The notes: generated by a model not told the origin, from the sequence alone. Numbered from the stretch's first letter, positions 7,559 through 13,915 are shown. The stretch: 19,313 nt of DNA from an uncultured Allofournierella sp. (GCA_944382705.1 CALWNE010000015.1:1-19313); one strand, 5' to 3'. Made by a program: numbers and translations.

Positions 7559-8929
7559 CTATTGTTCCAGCATAGCCTCCAGCTGGGGCATATACATCTG
7601 CCGCACCTTTTCCAGGTCGGCAGGGGTCTGCCACGGCATATCAAACCGCCAGGCCAGAGCAATCTCCGGCCTTAGCATCCCTTCCCGAACCAGCTCCATG
7701 GTTTGCTGCCAGTCCTTCTCTGTGTCATACAGCACGCCATTGCCCCAATTCAGCCGCACAGCCCTCACCGGCTCCAGCTGCACAGCTCCCGGCACCCGGT
7801 AACGCTGTCCCAGCTTGCCGCACAGCGTCACCGCCTGGTATACCGTCTGCTGCCACATCCGCTGCAAGTCCTGAATGGTCAGGCTGTAATCTCCCTGGCT
7901 GCTGGTCACCTCGGTGGCGGTACGCTGCGCCGCCTCCACCTCGCCCAGCAATCCCCGCTTCAGGCCGATTACGCTCTCAATGTTCCGCAGATATTCCCGC
8001 TTGCGGGCCAAAAAGCTCTCCTGCCGCAGCTGGGGAGAAAACACCGTTAAGCCCGTGGTCTCCGGGTCATCGTCCAGTCCTACAAACAGTCCCGGGGGCA
8101 GTTCGTACCCTCTTTTACCCCGCCGCAAAAGATCCGCAGAGGCAAACACCCTGCTTTCTCCGTTGTCAAACTCCCGGCTCAGCTGTCGTTCGTTGCGGTT
8201 GATGTTCCGTATTAGTCCGGCCGCAGCAGCGTACACACTTACCCCATCCGGGCTTCCATCCACACAGTTTTCCAAAGGTAAGCGCATCCGCACCAGGCCC
8301 AGCCCCGCAACCCCCGGCACCCAGCACCGATGGGGCAGCCCTGCCGTTTCCGGCAGGCTGTCCAAAGCCGCCGGGCGGCCAAAACCATGGGGGCCAAACC
8401 TGCAAAACAAACGGTTTTCCAGCCAAAATCCATCTCCCTCTGCCCATCTGCGCTCCAGCAGTGTGTACCAGCGTCCTGCCCGGCAAAAGGTCTGCGCCGT
8501 GCCAAGGGCGGTTGCCGCTCCATCCAAACCCCGTCCTTGTACTGTGGCCCTGTCTCTCCGGATTACTACAAACCGAAAACCATCCCCTTCCAGCACCGGC
8601 TTAAGCCATACCTCGCCCCCAACGAGAGCCAGCTGCATAGCCTGCTCCTTTACCTGGTTCAAGGCCTGCAAAATCTGTGCCACAAAAGGCTGGTCACACT
8701 CGGCCCCATACTCCGCAAAGCAGGCCCGGCTCAATTTGTGAACCACCGTATAAGCCAAACGCTGGCAGGGGTCCTCCCGATCGCTCACTTCCTGGTCAAA
8801 ATACAATCGGAACCATTCCTCCACCGCCCGATGCATTTCCTGGCTGGTGCAATCCTGTACACCCGGGTATGCCTGGGCCATCCATCCCGCCAAACGGCTT
8901 ATACCCGACTGCTCCATCCACTCATCCAT
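7559..8929 (-). CDS. Phage portal protein
   Basis: A 456-residue protein forming the dodecameric ring at the head vertex through which DNA passes. Supporting segments are the N-terminal YFDQEVSDREDPCQRLAYTV, the clip/wing region LPLENCVDGSPDGVSVYAAA, RNINRNERQLSREFDNGESR, and the C-terminal helical crown ESVIGLKRGLLGEVEAAQRT followed by ATEVTSSQGDYSLTIQDLQ, a hallmark of SPP1/A118-type portals. The length is normal. The ATG at 8929 follows AAAAGGAG by nine bases. No SPP1 gp7-like minor head protein lies between this and the scaffold gene. It comes after the small coiled-coil gene and before the scaffold. Confidence 0.9.
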   Translation of the reverse strand: MDEWMEQSGISRLAGWMAQAYPGVQDCTSQEMHRAVEEWFRLYFDQEVSDREDPCQRLAYTVVHKLSRACFAEYGAECDQPFVAQILQALNQVKEQAMQLALVGGEVWLKPVLEGDGFRFVVIRRDRATVQGRGLDGAATALGTAQTFCRAGRWYTLLERRWAEGDGFWLENRLFCRFGPHGFGRPAALDSLPETAGLPHRCWVPGVAGLGLVRMRLPLENCVDGSPDGVSVYAAAAGLIRNINRNERQLSREFDNGESRVFASADLLRRGKRGYELPPGLFVGLDDDPETTGLTVFSPQLRQESFLARKREYLRNIESVIGLKRGLLGEVEAAQRTATEVTSSQGDYSLTIQDLQRMWQQTVYQAVTLCGKLGQRYRVPGAVQLEPVRAVRLNWGNGVLYDTEKDWQQTMELVREGMLRPEIALAWRFDMPWQTPADLEKVRQMYMPQLEAMLEQ

Positions 8930-8935
8930 TTTCTG

Positions 8936-9154
8936 TTACTCCTTTTCTGCCCCAGGCTCCAAGGTCGGCTGTGTCCAGCGGCGGCGGCTCCACCGCATCC
9001 CCGCATGGATGCCGCTCACATACGCTTCCAGCCGGTGTACCTCCTGCTGCGCCCGCTCCAGCTCCCGGCGCAGCTGCCGGTTCTCTCCTTCCAGCTGCGC
9101 CACCAGCTGCTGTGGCAGCCAGCTGTGGCGCAGCCATTCCAACCAATGTTTCAC
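8936..9154 (-). CDS. Small coiled-coil phage protein between terminase and portal
   Basis: A 72-residue protein, MKHWLEWLRHSWLPQQLVAQ, with a heptad-rich coiled coil (LEGENRQLRRELERAQQEVH) and a basic, Trp-containing end. It starts with GTG at 9154, six bases after AGGAG, and begins 12 bases after the terminase stop. It ends just before the portal ribosome binding site. I do not recognise a family. Small proteins of this kind between terminase and portal genes are common in Firmicutes phages; it might bind DNA or the packaging complex, but that is a guess. Confidence 0.7.
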   Translation of the reverse strand: MKHWLEWLRHSWLPQQLVAQLEGENRQLRRELERAQQEVHRLEAYVSGIHAGMRWSRRRWTQPTLEPGAEKE

Positions 9155-9166
9155 TTCTCGCTCCTT

Positions 9167-10432
9167 TCAGCTTCCCCGCCGTTTCCAAATCCGATTGGTA
9201 GCATACCGCACCGCATCAATGTGATGATTGTCCCGGTCCGGGTATCCTTCCATCACCTGCCCGGTGGCCTTATCCTGTTCATAGGCATATTCGCTAAATT
9301 CACGGGCGGTGTCGGGGCATCGCACCGGATCAATCACAATGGCCTGCAAGCTTTGCAGCCATTTCATCCCTGCACGCACGCTGCCCGGCCCCTTTTCTGC
9401 TCCCCGGCAGGGCAATCCCATGGACCGGTAATCCCGGCAGCTTTTTTCCTCTGCGCTGTCTGCCACCAGGCTTTCCTCCCGGTCCGGGTCGCATCCAATC
9501 CCCCGGTCCAGCAGCAGCTGAGCCGTGTCCCGGTTGGGTGTTCGCCAACGGGTAGCCTCATCCCAGATGTACAAAATTCTCCGGGCCGCATCGTAGGTAC
9601 AGCTGTTAAAGGCCCATGGGTCAGGATACCAACCCCAGTCCACCCCATGGAGCTGCCGCTCAAAGCCGGAAATTTGTTCCGCCGCTATGGGTTCCAGCTG
9701 CACATTTTCAAACACCTGGCGGGTATTTCCCACCGCAATGCCCAAATACTCATGGCGGTAGGCCCGCTGGTTGCTCTCCCGCAGGTGTTCCGCCTCCTGC
9801 AAAAACCGTTTCCCCAACCAGTGGGGAGGCAGCTGTCGGTAGTCGGAATGAAGCACCAGCATCCCTTCCTTGGGCTGGCGAACATACCGGTTGGCCCAGT
9901 GTCTTGGGTCTTGGGGTGGGTTAAAACTCTTAATTGTAAGGCTGAACCCCTCACCCCGCAGCAGACTTTGCTCTGCACTGCGCACCTGCTCTGGGCCGGC
10001 AAACTGATCCAGTTCCTCAAACCACACCAGGCCAATGTGTCCAAAACTGGGCCGGATACTTTTCAGCTTGGTGGCATCATCCAGGCCAAAACAATAAATT
10101 TTCTGCCCCGTAGGCAGGTATACCAGCTCCATCTGGCTCACATTGGTCTGCCAGAGTTCCTCCATTCCCAGCATCTGCGCCGCCCATAGCAGCTGGCTCC
10201 AAACACTGTTGCGCAGGGTGCGAGCCACCCTGCGCAGCACAGCCCCATGGCAGTCCGGCCAGCGGATTAGCTGCAACATAAGCTCCACCGCCGCAAAGCT
10301 GCTCTTTGCACTTCCTCGCCCACCAGTGAGCACCACTTCCTGGGCCTCTCCCTTACGGATCGCCCGGTGAGCCGGGTAAAACGCCGGCCCAATCAGCTCG
10401 CTGAGTCGGCGTTCTTCCTCTTTACAGGTCAT
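9167..10432 (-). CDS. terL: Phage terminase large subunit
   Basis: A 421-residue packaging motor with an ATPase and a nuclease domain. Walker A is GGRGSAKSS at residues 37-45, Walker B with its catalytic Glu is LVWFEE at 135-140, and the coupling motif is SFNPP at 169-173. The C-terminal RNase H-like nuclease shows GVDWGW with Asp265, VADSAEEKS with Asp325, and DNHHIDAVRY with Asp401 and Asp406, so all acidic metal ligands are present. The length and the GGRGSAKSS form match the PBSX/SPP1-type (Terminase_3) group, often associated with headful packaging. The start overlaps the end of the putative small terminase by 11 bases. The enzyme looks intact. Confidence 0.95.
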   Translation of the reverse strand: MTCKEEERRLSELIGPAFYPAHRAIRKGEAQEVVLTGGRGSAKSSFAAVELMLQLIRWPDCHGAVLRRVARTLRNSVWSQLLWAAQMLGMEELWQTNVSQMELVYLPTGQKIYCFGLDDATKLKSIRPSFGHIGLVWFEELDQFAGPEQVRSAEQSLLRGEGFSLTIKSFNPPQDPRHWANRYVRQPKEGMLVLHSDYRQLPPHWLGKRFLQEAEHLRESNQRAYRHEYLGIAVGNTRQVFENVQLEPIAAEQISGFERQLHGVDWGWYPDPWAFNSCTYDAARRILYIWDEATRWRTPNRDTAQLLLDRGIGCDPDREESLVADSAEEKSCRDYRSMGLPCRGAEKGPGSVRAGMKWLQSLQAIVIDPVRCPDTAREFSEYAYEQDKATGQVMEGYPDRDNHHIDAVRYATNRIWKRRGS

Positions 10433-10640
10433 CCACTACCAAAGCCCTCCTTTCTCGGCCGCTTCTGCCAGCCGCCAGCATCTTGTGCAGCATCTCCATG
10501 GCTTTCAATCGGCTGGCCAGGGAGGGCAGCTGCATCTGTTCCAGTCCGTTCTTGTCGTATTCTGGATAGGCCTTACTGCCCAGCGCAATGCATCGCAGCT
10601 CTGCACACAGTTCTTCCAGCATTTTTTGTTCCTGCTCCAT
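10422..10640 (-). CDS. Putative small terminase subunit (short)
   Basis: A 72-residue protein, MEQEQKMLEELCAELRCIAL, continuing GSKAYPEYDKNGLEQMQLPS and then SLASRLKAMEMLHKMLAAG. Its place directly before terL, with an 11-base overlap, suggests the DNA-recognising terminase partner. It is short for a small terminase (usually well over 100 residues), lacks an obvious helix-turn-helix, and resembles the C-terminal oligomerisation part of such proteins. The ATG at 10640 follows AAGGAGGG by only a few bases. The frame could be read further upstream through the tandem repeats, but the repeat units are 78, 79, 79 and 80 bases long, so no frame is kept and the extension is rejected. An alternative is a different packaging accessory protein. 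Confidence 0.6.
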   Translation of the reverse strand: MEQEQKMLEELCAELRCIALGSKAYPEYDKNGLEQMQLPSLASRLKAMEMLHKMLAAGRSGRERRALVVDDL

Positions 10641-10649
10641 GCTCCCTCC

Positions 10650-11014
10650 TTTCCCAGTTTCCACTCTATCACCCTTTCCGCCGGGCCTTCCAGGGTCAAA
10701 GGGGAGCCAGACCCTAGCCTGCCCCCCTTTCCCAGTTTCCACTCTACCACCCTTTTCGCCGGGCCTTCCGGGGTCAAAGGGGAGCCAAACCACAGCCTGT
10801 CCCTCCTTTCCCAGTTTCCACTCTACCACCCTTTTCGCCGGGCCTTCCAGGGTCAAAGGGGAGCCAGACCACAGCCTGTCCCCCCTTTCCCAGTTTCCAC
10901 TCTATCACCCTTTTCGCCGGGCCTTCCAGGGTCAAAGGGGAGCCAGACCCTAGCCTGTCCCCCCCTTTTCCAGTTTCCACTCTATCACCCTTTCCGCCGG
11001 GCTTTCCAGGGTCA
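10650..11014. repeat. Tandem array, about 4.6 copies of a 78-80 bp unit
   Basis: Copies start at 10650, 10728, 10807, 10886 and 10966, giving units of 78, 79, 79 and 80 bp plus a partial fifth ending at 11014. Units differ mainly in the length of a C-run (G-run on the transcribed strand) and by a few point changes (TATCACC/TACCACC, CCTAGCC/CACAGCC). The array fills the entire gap between the stop of the late regulator gene and the ribosome binding site of the putative small terminase gene. On the minus strand each unit holds an ACCCT/AGGGT hairpin, an AAAGGGG/CCCCTTT inverted repeat and a G-rich stretch like the terS ribosome binding site. It is contiguous with no spacers, so it is not a CRISPR. 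A packaging or regulatory role is inference. Confidence 0.93.
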
Positions 11015-11458
11015 GGCTGCATTCCCACTTTGCGGCACCTCTCCCGGCAGCTGCAATTTCTCCAACGCTTTGTCATGCAGCCGTCGCAGCCACCGCTCGT
11101 CCTGATACAAGGTCTCCGCTGCCTGCTGCCAGGTCTGCCCCAATAGATACCTCACCCGCAGCACACGCTGCAACCGCTCCTCCTCCAGCTGTTCAATGCA
11201 GGTGCTTACCTGGTGCCGTGCCTCCAGGGTACGCTCCAGCTGCTGAGTCACCGCCTCCACCGCCTGTTCCAGTCGTTCAGCGCACTCCTCCAGGCGGTGC
11301 AAATTGGGCGAGCCCTTGGGCAGGTCGCTGTACAGCGGTCCCATCCGCATCCCCGTTTCCCTCAGCTCCTCCAGTTCCATCATCAGTTCCTTGGCCTTCT
11401 GGTGATTCACCTGGTAGCTGGATAAAAACTGTACCTTCTCCTCCTTGGTTGCTTTCAT
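11012..11458 (-). CDS. Phage late-gene transcriptional regulator (sigma-region-4-like, RinA/Xpf type)
   Basis: A 148-residue protein, MKATKEEKVQFLSSYQVNHQ. The middle is coiled coil with Glu and Arg (LEECAERLEQAVEAVTQQLE). The C-terminal part (STCIEQLEEERLQRVLRVRY, then LLGQTWQQAAETLYQDERWL, then RRLHDKALEKL) has the 'L.d...R.vL.lRY..g.sw..iA..l..s.r.v.rlh..Al' pattern of sigma-70 region 4, as in DUF1492/RinA/ArpU late activators and PBSX Xpf. In such phages this protein activates the terminase-to-tail operon, directly downstream here. The start is ATG at 11458 after AAAGGGGTGTAAGGG. The stop TGA is the first codon of the repeat array. Confidence 0.82.
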   Translation of the reverse strand: MKATKEEKVQFLSSYQVNHQKAKELMMELEELRETGMRMGPLYSDLPKGSPNLHRLEECAERLEQAVEAVTQQLERTLEARHQVSTCIEQLEEERLQRVLRVRYLLGQTWQQAAETLYQDERWLRRLHDKALEKLQLPGEVPQSGNAA

Positions 11459-11461
11459 CCC

Positions 11462-11611
11462 TTACACCCCTTTCTTAAAACATCTGGGCAACAGGCAGAT
11501 GCCCTCTCCATCTCGCCGCCAGCCACAGTGGCTGCATTGCTTCCAGCAACGCTTTTTTCCCGTTGCGCTTCCTTTTGTATTCTCCTGTTTGGGCTGTTGT
11601 GTCTGTTTCAT
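11462..11611 (-). CDS. Small cysteine-rich protein (zinc-ribbon-like)
   Basis: A 49-residue basic protein, MKQTQQPKQENTKGSATGKK, with four cysteines in CSHCGW and GICLLPRC plus one nearer the N-terminus (RCWKQC). The CxxC...C...C layout could bind zinc. The ATG at 11611 is chosen because AAAGGAAG lies about ten bases upstream; a longer reading from 11698 would overlap most of the preceding gene and adds a Trp-rich segment with no good ribosome binding site. It ends three bases before the late regulator ATG. No family is recognised; small zinc-ribbon proteins are common in phage early and middle regions. Confidence 0.6.
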   Translation of the reverse strand: MKQTQQPKQENTKGSATGKKRCWKQCSHCGWRRDGEGICLLPRCFKKGV

Positions 11612-11630
11612 CTGCAGCACTTCCTTTCCT

Positions 11631-11837
11631 TTACTCCACCATGGCTTCCTTCCAAATCCAATCGCCAGAAAAATACCACTCCACCAGCACGCTGGCAAAC
11701 AATGCCGCTTCGGGGGCCTCCGGGTTCCAGTGGGTCACCCCGCAAGCACGGCAGGCCACCTCAAAGCCCTGTTCTGCCGGCACCCATCTTCCTCGGTTTG
11801 GCCCCAATCCCATCCAGCCCTCTCCTGTCATCTTCAT
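11631..11837 (-). CDS. Small phage protein of unknown function (first gene of leftward operon)
   Basis: A 68-residue protein, MKMTGEGWMGLGPNRGRWVP, with a single CRAC pair and an acidic, aromatic C-terminus (LVEWYFSGDWIWKEAMVE). The ATG at 11837 follows AAGGAGTG by six bases. It is the first gene after the leftward promoter (11930-11959), in the place where PBSX-type or lambdoid phages keep early or antirepressor genes. I do not recognise it. The one CxxC could pair with another molecule to bind metal. Together with the next small Cys-rich gene it is all that separates the repressor switch from the late regulator. Confidence 0.65.
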   Translation of the reverse strand: MKMTGEGWMGLGPNRGRWVPAEQGFEVACRACGVTHWNPEAPEAALFASVLVEWYFSGDWIWKEAMVE

Positions 11838-11864
11838 GATTCACACTCCTTCTTTTTGTTGTGT

Positions 11865-11875
11865 CACATTTCGTG
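11865..11875. promoter_or_regulatory. Operator-like site O1 (CAC-N5-GTG)
   Basis: CACATTTCGTG, within the repeated block TCACATTTCGTGTC, which recurs at 11944-11957. It lies downstream of the leftward promoter and before the first leftward gene. It is inferred to bind the repressor encoded at 12040, because the same half-sites recur three times in this divergent gap. Confidence 0.62.
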
Positions 11876-11929
11876 TCTTTAAAGGCGCAAAAAATCACAG
11901 GAAAACTTTTCCTGTTCCCTGTGCATCGT

Positions 11930-11959
11930 ATCCTATCACAAGTTCACATTTCGTGTCAA
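11930..11959 (-). promoter_or_regulatory. Leftward phage promoter
   Basis: On the minus strand TTGACA (11959-11954) is a perfect -35. It is followed after 18 bases by TAGGAT (11935-11930), preceded by TGA, which makes an extended -10 (TG-N-TAGGAT). The -35 overlaps operator O2, so repressor binding would block RNA polymerase. It would transcribe the two small genes, the late regulator and possibly the packaging operon. Confidence 0.65.
11945..11955. promoter_or_regulatory. Operator-like site O2 (CAC-N5-GTG)
   Basis: CACATTTCGTG, identical to O1 and 80 bases from it, overlapping the -35 of the leftward promoter. The position fits repression of the leftward operon. Confidence 0.65.
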
Positions 11960-11970
11960 CACTTTTTGTG
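11960..11970. promoter_or_regulatory. Operator-like site O3 (CAC-N5-GTG)
   Basis: CACTTTTTGTG, with the same outer half-sites as O1 and O2 but a different centre. It lies 15 bases from O2 and 11 bases upstream of the -35 of the repressor promoter, so it could serve cooperative binding or control of the repressor's own gene. Confidence 0.5.
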
Positions 11971-11980
11971 AATTTATTTC

Positions 11981-12009
11981 TTTACTTTTGCCACGCTTTG
12001 TGCTATCAT
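11981..12009 (+). promoter_or_regulatory. Promoter of the repressor-metallopeptidase operon
   Basis: TTTACT (11981-11986) and TATCAT (12004-12009) are separated by 17 bases and placed 30 bases before the repressor ATG, with AAGGAGTG as ribosome binding site in between. The hexamers are imperfect but well spaced. Confidence 0.6.
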
Positions 12010-12039
12010 AATCCACACAGACAAGGAGTGACTGATACT

Positions 12040-12372
12040 ATGGGACAATTCGCATCCATCCTAAAACAGCTTCGGATTCAAAAAGGCTATACACAACCGG
12101 AGCTGGCCGCCCGTCTTGGCATCAGCCGCAGTGCCATCAGTATGTATGAACGGGGTGAACGAGAGCCGGACACCCAAACCATGGAGGCCATTGCCGCCCT
12201 GTTCCATGTGGATATGAACTATCTGTACGGCATGCCTACCGTCACCTTCGACGACTTTACCTACGCACTGCATAACGAAAGCCAGGATCTCACCGAGGAA
12301 AACAAACAAAAACTTTTGGAAATGGCGCGCCTGTTCAAGCTGGCCCAACAGCATGAACAAAACGATTCCTGA
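12040..12372 (+). CDS. Cro/CI-type (Xre family) phage repressor
   Basis: A 110-residue DNA-binding protein, MGQFASILKQLRIQKGYTQP. Residues of about 5-60 form a classic HTH_3 domain: QLRIQKGYTQPELAARLGIS, RSAISMYERGEREPD, then TMEAIAALFHVDMNYLYGM. The rest is a short helical tail (LTEENKQKLLEMARLFKLAQ) likely to dimerise. The ATG at 12040 lies nine bases after AAGGAGTG. It is divergent from the phage structural operon and likely represses it through the CAC-N5-GTG sites. The metallopeptidase gene follows after 18 bases, which suggests inactivation by cleavage, as in the ImmR-ImmA pair of ICEBs1. There is no LexA-type S24 autocleavage domain. Confidence 0.92.
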   Translation: MGQFASILKQLRIQKGYTQPELAARLGISRSAISMYERGEREPDTQTMEAIAALFHVDMNYLYGMPTVTFDDFTYALHNESQDLTEENKQKLLEMARLFKLAQQHEQNDS

Positions 12373-12390
12373 CGCCGCCTGGGAGGCCGC

Positions 12391-12819
12391 ATGAGCACAT
12401 TATCCGCTGTATACAACGATGTTCGCAGTGAAAATATCCTGTTGATTCCCTATCCCATTGGCTTTACCGATGCCGCCACGCTGGAGATGGAGGGCCGTTA
12501 CGCCATCTTTCTGGATTTCGACCAGTTTCCCACCGTGGCAGACTACACCGCCGCCCTAGCCCACGAGATGGGCCATTGTGCCACCGGGGCTACGCACAAG
12601 GTTTCCAGCCCCTACGATTTGGTCAGCCGGCACGAGTACCGGGCAAACCGGTGGGCCTACGAGCGTTATCTGCCCTTTTCCCAGCTGCAAAGCCTCATGG
12701 CTCAAGGCTACACCGAGCCCTGGCAGCTGGCAGAAATCACCGATCTGCCCGAATCCCTCATCCGCCAGGCCATCACCTACTATACTCAATGCCGGGGGCT
12801 TTCCCTGTCCTGTGGCTGA
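12391..12819 (+). CDS. ImmA/IrrE-family metallopeptidase (anti-repressor protease)
   Basis: A 142-residue protein, MSTLSAVYNDVRSENILLIP. The zinc-binding motif HEMGH is at residues 58-62 (ALAHEMGHCATGA), and a third ligand or Glu lies in RHEYRANRWAYERYLPF around residue 82, the usual ImmA/IrrE (DUF955) layout. Relatives cut their partner Xre repressor after DNA damage or other signals and so induce the element. PBSX carries a similar gene (xkdA) next to xre. The gene starts 18 bases after the repressor stop with GGGAGG upstream and ends 10 bases before a strong terminator, closing the two-gene regulatory operon. It seems intact. Confidence 0.9.
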   Translation: MSTLSAVYNDVRSENILLIPYPIGFTDAATLEMEGRYAIFLDFDQFPTVADYTAALAHEMGHCATGATHKVSSPYDLVSRHEYRANRWAYERYLPFSQLQSLMAQGYTEPWQLAEITDLPESLIRQAITYYTQCRGLSLSCG

Positions 12820-12829
12820 GTGTTCCCGC

Positions 12830-12869
12830 AAAACCACCCCAATGCAGTCTGCATTCGGGGTGGTTTTTT
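12830..12869 (+). terminator. Rho-independent terminator after the metallopeptidase gene
   Basis: AAAACCACCCC (12830-12840) pairs with GGGGTGGTTTT (12857-12867). An inner stem AATGCA/TGCATT encloses a three-base loop, with one bulged C at 12856, and a T-run follows. It is one of the clearest terminators in the window and probably marks the end of phage-derived transcription. Confidence 0.93.
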
Positions 12870-12944
12870 GTCTGTCCTTGGGCCTCCTCAGCCCTTCGCT
12901 GCAAAGCGTACAGTTCCCTGCCCGCAGCCGTACACAAAGCAAAG

Positions 12945-12993
12945 CGCCACCCCTCTGCCCGCCTTCAAAGGCAGCAGATGGGTGGCGTTTTTT
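12945..12993 (+). terminator. Second terminator-like hairpin
   Basis: CGCCACCC (12945-12952) pairs with GGGTGGCG (12980-12987), an inner CTGCC pairs with GGCAG, and TTTTTT follows. On the plus strand it is a good terminator, but no plus-strand gene precedes it except through the first terminator. On the minus strand the trailing GCTTTGCTTT is weaker; it may end the VanZ-like gene transcript. Confidence 0.7.
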
Positions 12994-13045
12994 ATCTGTT
13001 GTCAGCCATTCTTTCTGGTGGCAAAGCTTTTCTTGCAGCTGTTTC

Positions 13046-13519
13046 TTATGCGTACCGGCGCAGCAGCTTTGCAAACAGCAGATAGCCCAGCATCATCCCC
13101 AGGCAGGAAAGCAAAATGCCGTCAATATCAAAGCTTCCCAGCATTAGCAGCACCTGTACCGCTTCCTTTGCCAGCACAAAAGCCGCTCCGGCAGCACAGA
13201 TTTTGCCCAGGGTACGCATCTTGGGCAAAAAATACGGAATCATCAGGCCCAAAGGGATGCCCAGTGCAAAGTTTCCGGCAAAAAACCGAACAATCGTGTC
13301 CCGGTTGATTTTGTCTGTCACCCAGGCGTTTACATAATATGTACAGGTTTTTCCAGGCATCCAGTTGCTCCAATCCCTGGCATACTCCCACACCGTTCCA
13401 TAACGAGCAGTATAGCCCGGCGCGTACCGGATTGACCAAAGCACTTCCAGGGCGCAAATTGCCAAAAATGCAACCCCCAACAGCACCATAACCGTCCAAA
13501 CAAGCTTTCCTTTAATCAT
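13046..13519 (-). CDS. VanZ-like integral membrane protein
   Basis: A 157-residue membrane protein, MIKGKLVWTVMVLLGVAFLA. It has four predicted membrane segments: about residues 6-28, 78-98, 105-128 and 131-152. The region between the first and second holds an exposed loop with WEYARDWSNWMPGKTCTYYV. The second half fits the VanZ family: FFAGNFALGIPLGLMIPYFL, then a helix with KEAVQVLLMLGSFDIDGILL and GMMLGYLL. The original VanZ gives low-level teicoplanin resistance; most homologues have no known role, and resistance is not implied here. The ATG at 13519 follows AAAGGAGG. It is preceded by a strong inverted repeat in its leader. It is probably the first host gene beyond the phage element. Confidence 0.85.
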   Translation of the reverse strand: MIKGKLVWTVMVLLGVAFLAICALEVLWSIRYAPGYTARYGTVWEYARDWSNWMPGKTCTYYVNAWVTDKINRDTIVRFFAGNFALGIPLGLMIPYFLPKMRTLGKICAAGAAFVLAKEAVQVLLMLGSFDIDGILLSCLGMMLGYLLFAKLLRRYA

Positions 13520-13542
13520 CCTGTACCTCCTTTAAAGTTGGC

Positions 13543-13578
13543 GGGAATGCCGGATTCGTCCGCTGTTCCGGCATTCCC
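13543..13578 (-). promoter_or_regulatory. 12 bp perfect inverted repeat in the VanZ-like gene leader
   Basis: GGGAATGCCGGA (13543-13554) and TCCGGCATTCCC (13567-13578) are perfect inverted copies around a 12-base loop, ending just before the AAAGGAGG ribosome binding site. There is no U-run, so it is not a terminator. It may be an RNA attenuator, a stability element or a protein site. Confidence 0.75.
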
Positions 13579-13915
13579 CTCACGATAAACATCAAAAAAG
13601 CTTCCCTCTGCTGCCTCTCTGGTAAGCAAGACTGCACCGGCACTCAATTTCGCTTCCATCCTATCTGCAAGGCATTGCCTCACAAAGTCCATCCACGCAC
13701 CACAAATAGCGGCTAAGGCTCTTTAACTCTCACGGAAACCAGCGAATCTCCCTTAACAAAAGATGCAATTAAGATAATTCTCCCAGCGCAAAGATTCATC
13801 TATGACTCTATCTTATCATGCATTGTTCTGTTATTAAATTGGCAATCTCTGTAATATTCCACCTAATATTTGGATGTTTCAACCAATTTTACACAATAAC
13901 TAGTTTCTGCACAGC
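13579..13915. other. Gene-free interval upstream of the VanZ-like gene
   Basis: No open frame with a ribosome binding site was found. The part from about 13740 to 13915 is clearly more AT-rich than the rest of the window. A short near-palindrome AGGCATTGCCT is at 13670-13680. I looked for T-box and common riboswitch signatures and saw none. It presumably holds the promoter of the VanZ-like gene. The junction between phage-derived and host DNA may lie near here or at 12870-13045, but no attachment repeats were recognised. Confidence 0.6.

Noticed and set aside
8330..10189. 619-residue open frame on the plus strand opposite terminase and portal genes
   Set aside because: It spans two unrelated genes on the other strand, which have complete motif sets; the product is Pro/His/Leu-rich with no recognisable domain.
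10641..10856. N-terminal extension of the putative small terminase through the repeats
   Set aside because: The repeat units are 78, 79, 79 and 80 bases long, so the frame is not kept across them, and a strong ribosome binding site precedes the ATG at 10640.
10650..11014. CRISPR array
   Set aside because: The units are directly joined and differ only by point changes and homopolymer length; there are no unique spacers and no cas genes.
12820..13045. Prophage attachment site or integrase remnant at the right end
   Set aside because: Only two terminator-like hairpins are visible; no integrase fragment, tRNA or direct repeat could be identified without the left end.
13579..13915. T-box or metabolite riboswitch before the VanZ-like gene
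   Set aside because: The conserved T-box antiterminator and the common riboswitch core motifs are not present; only a generic hairpin is seen.
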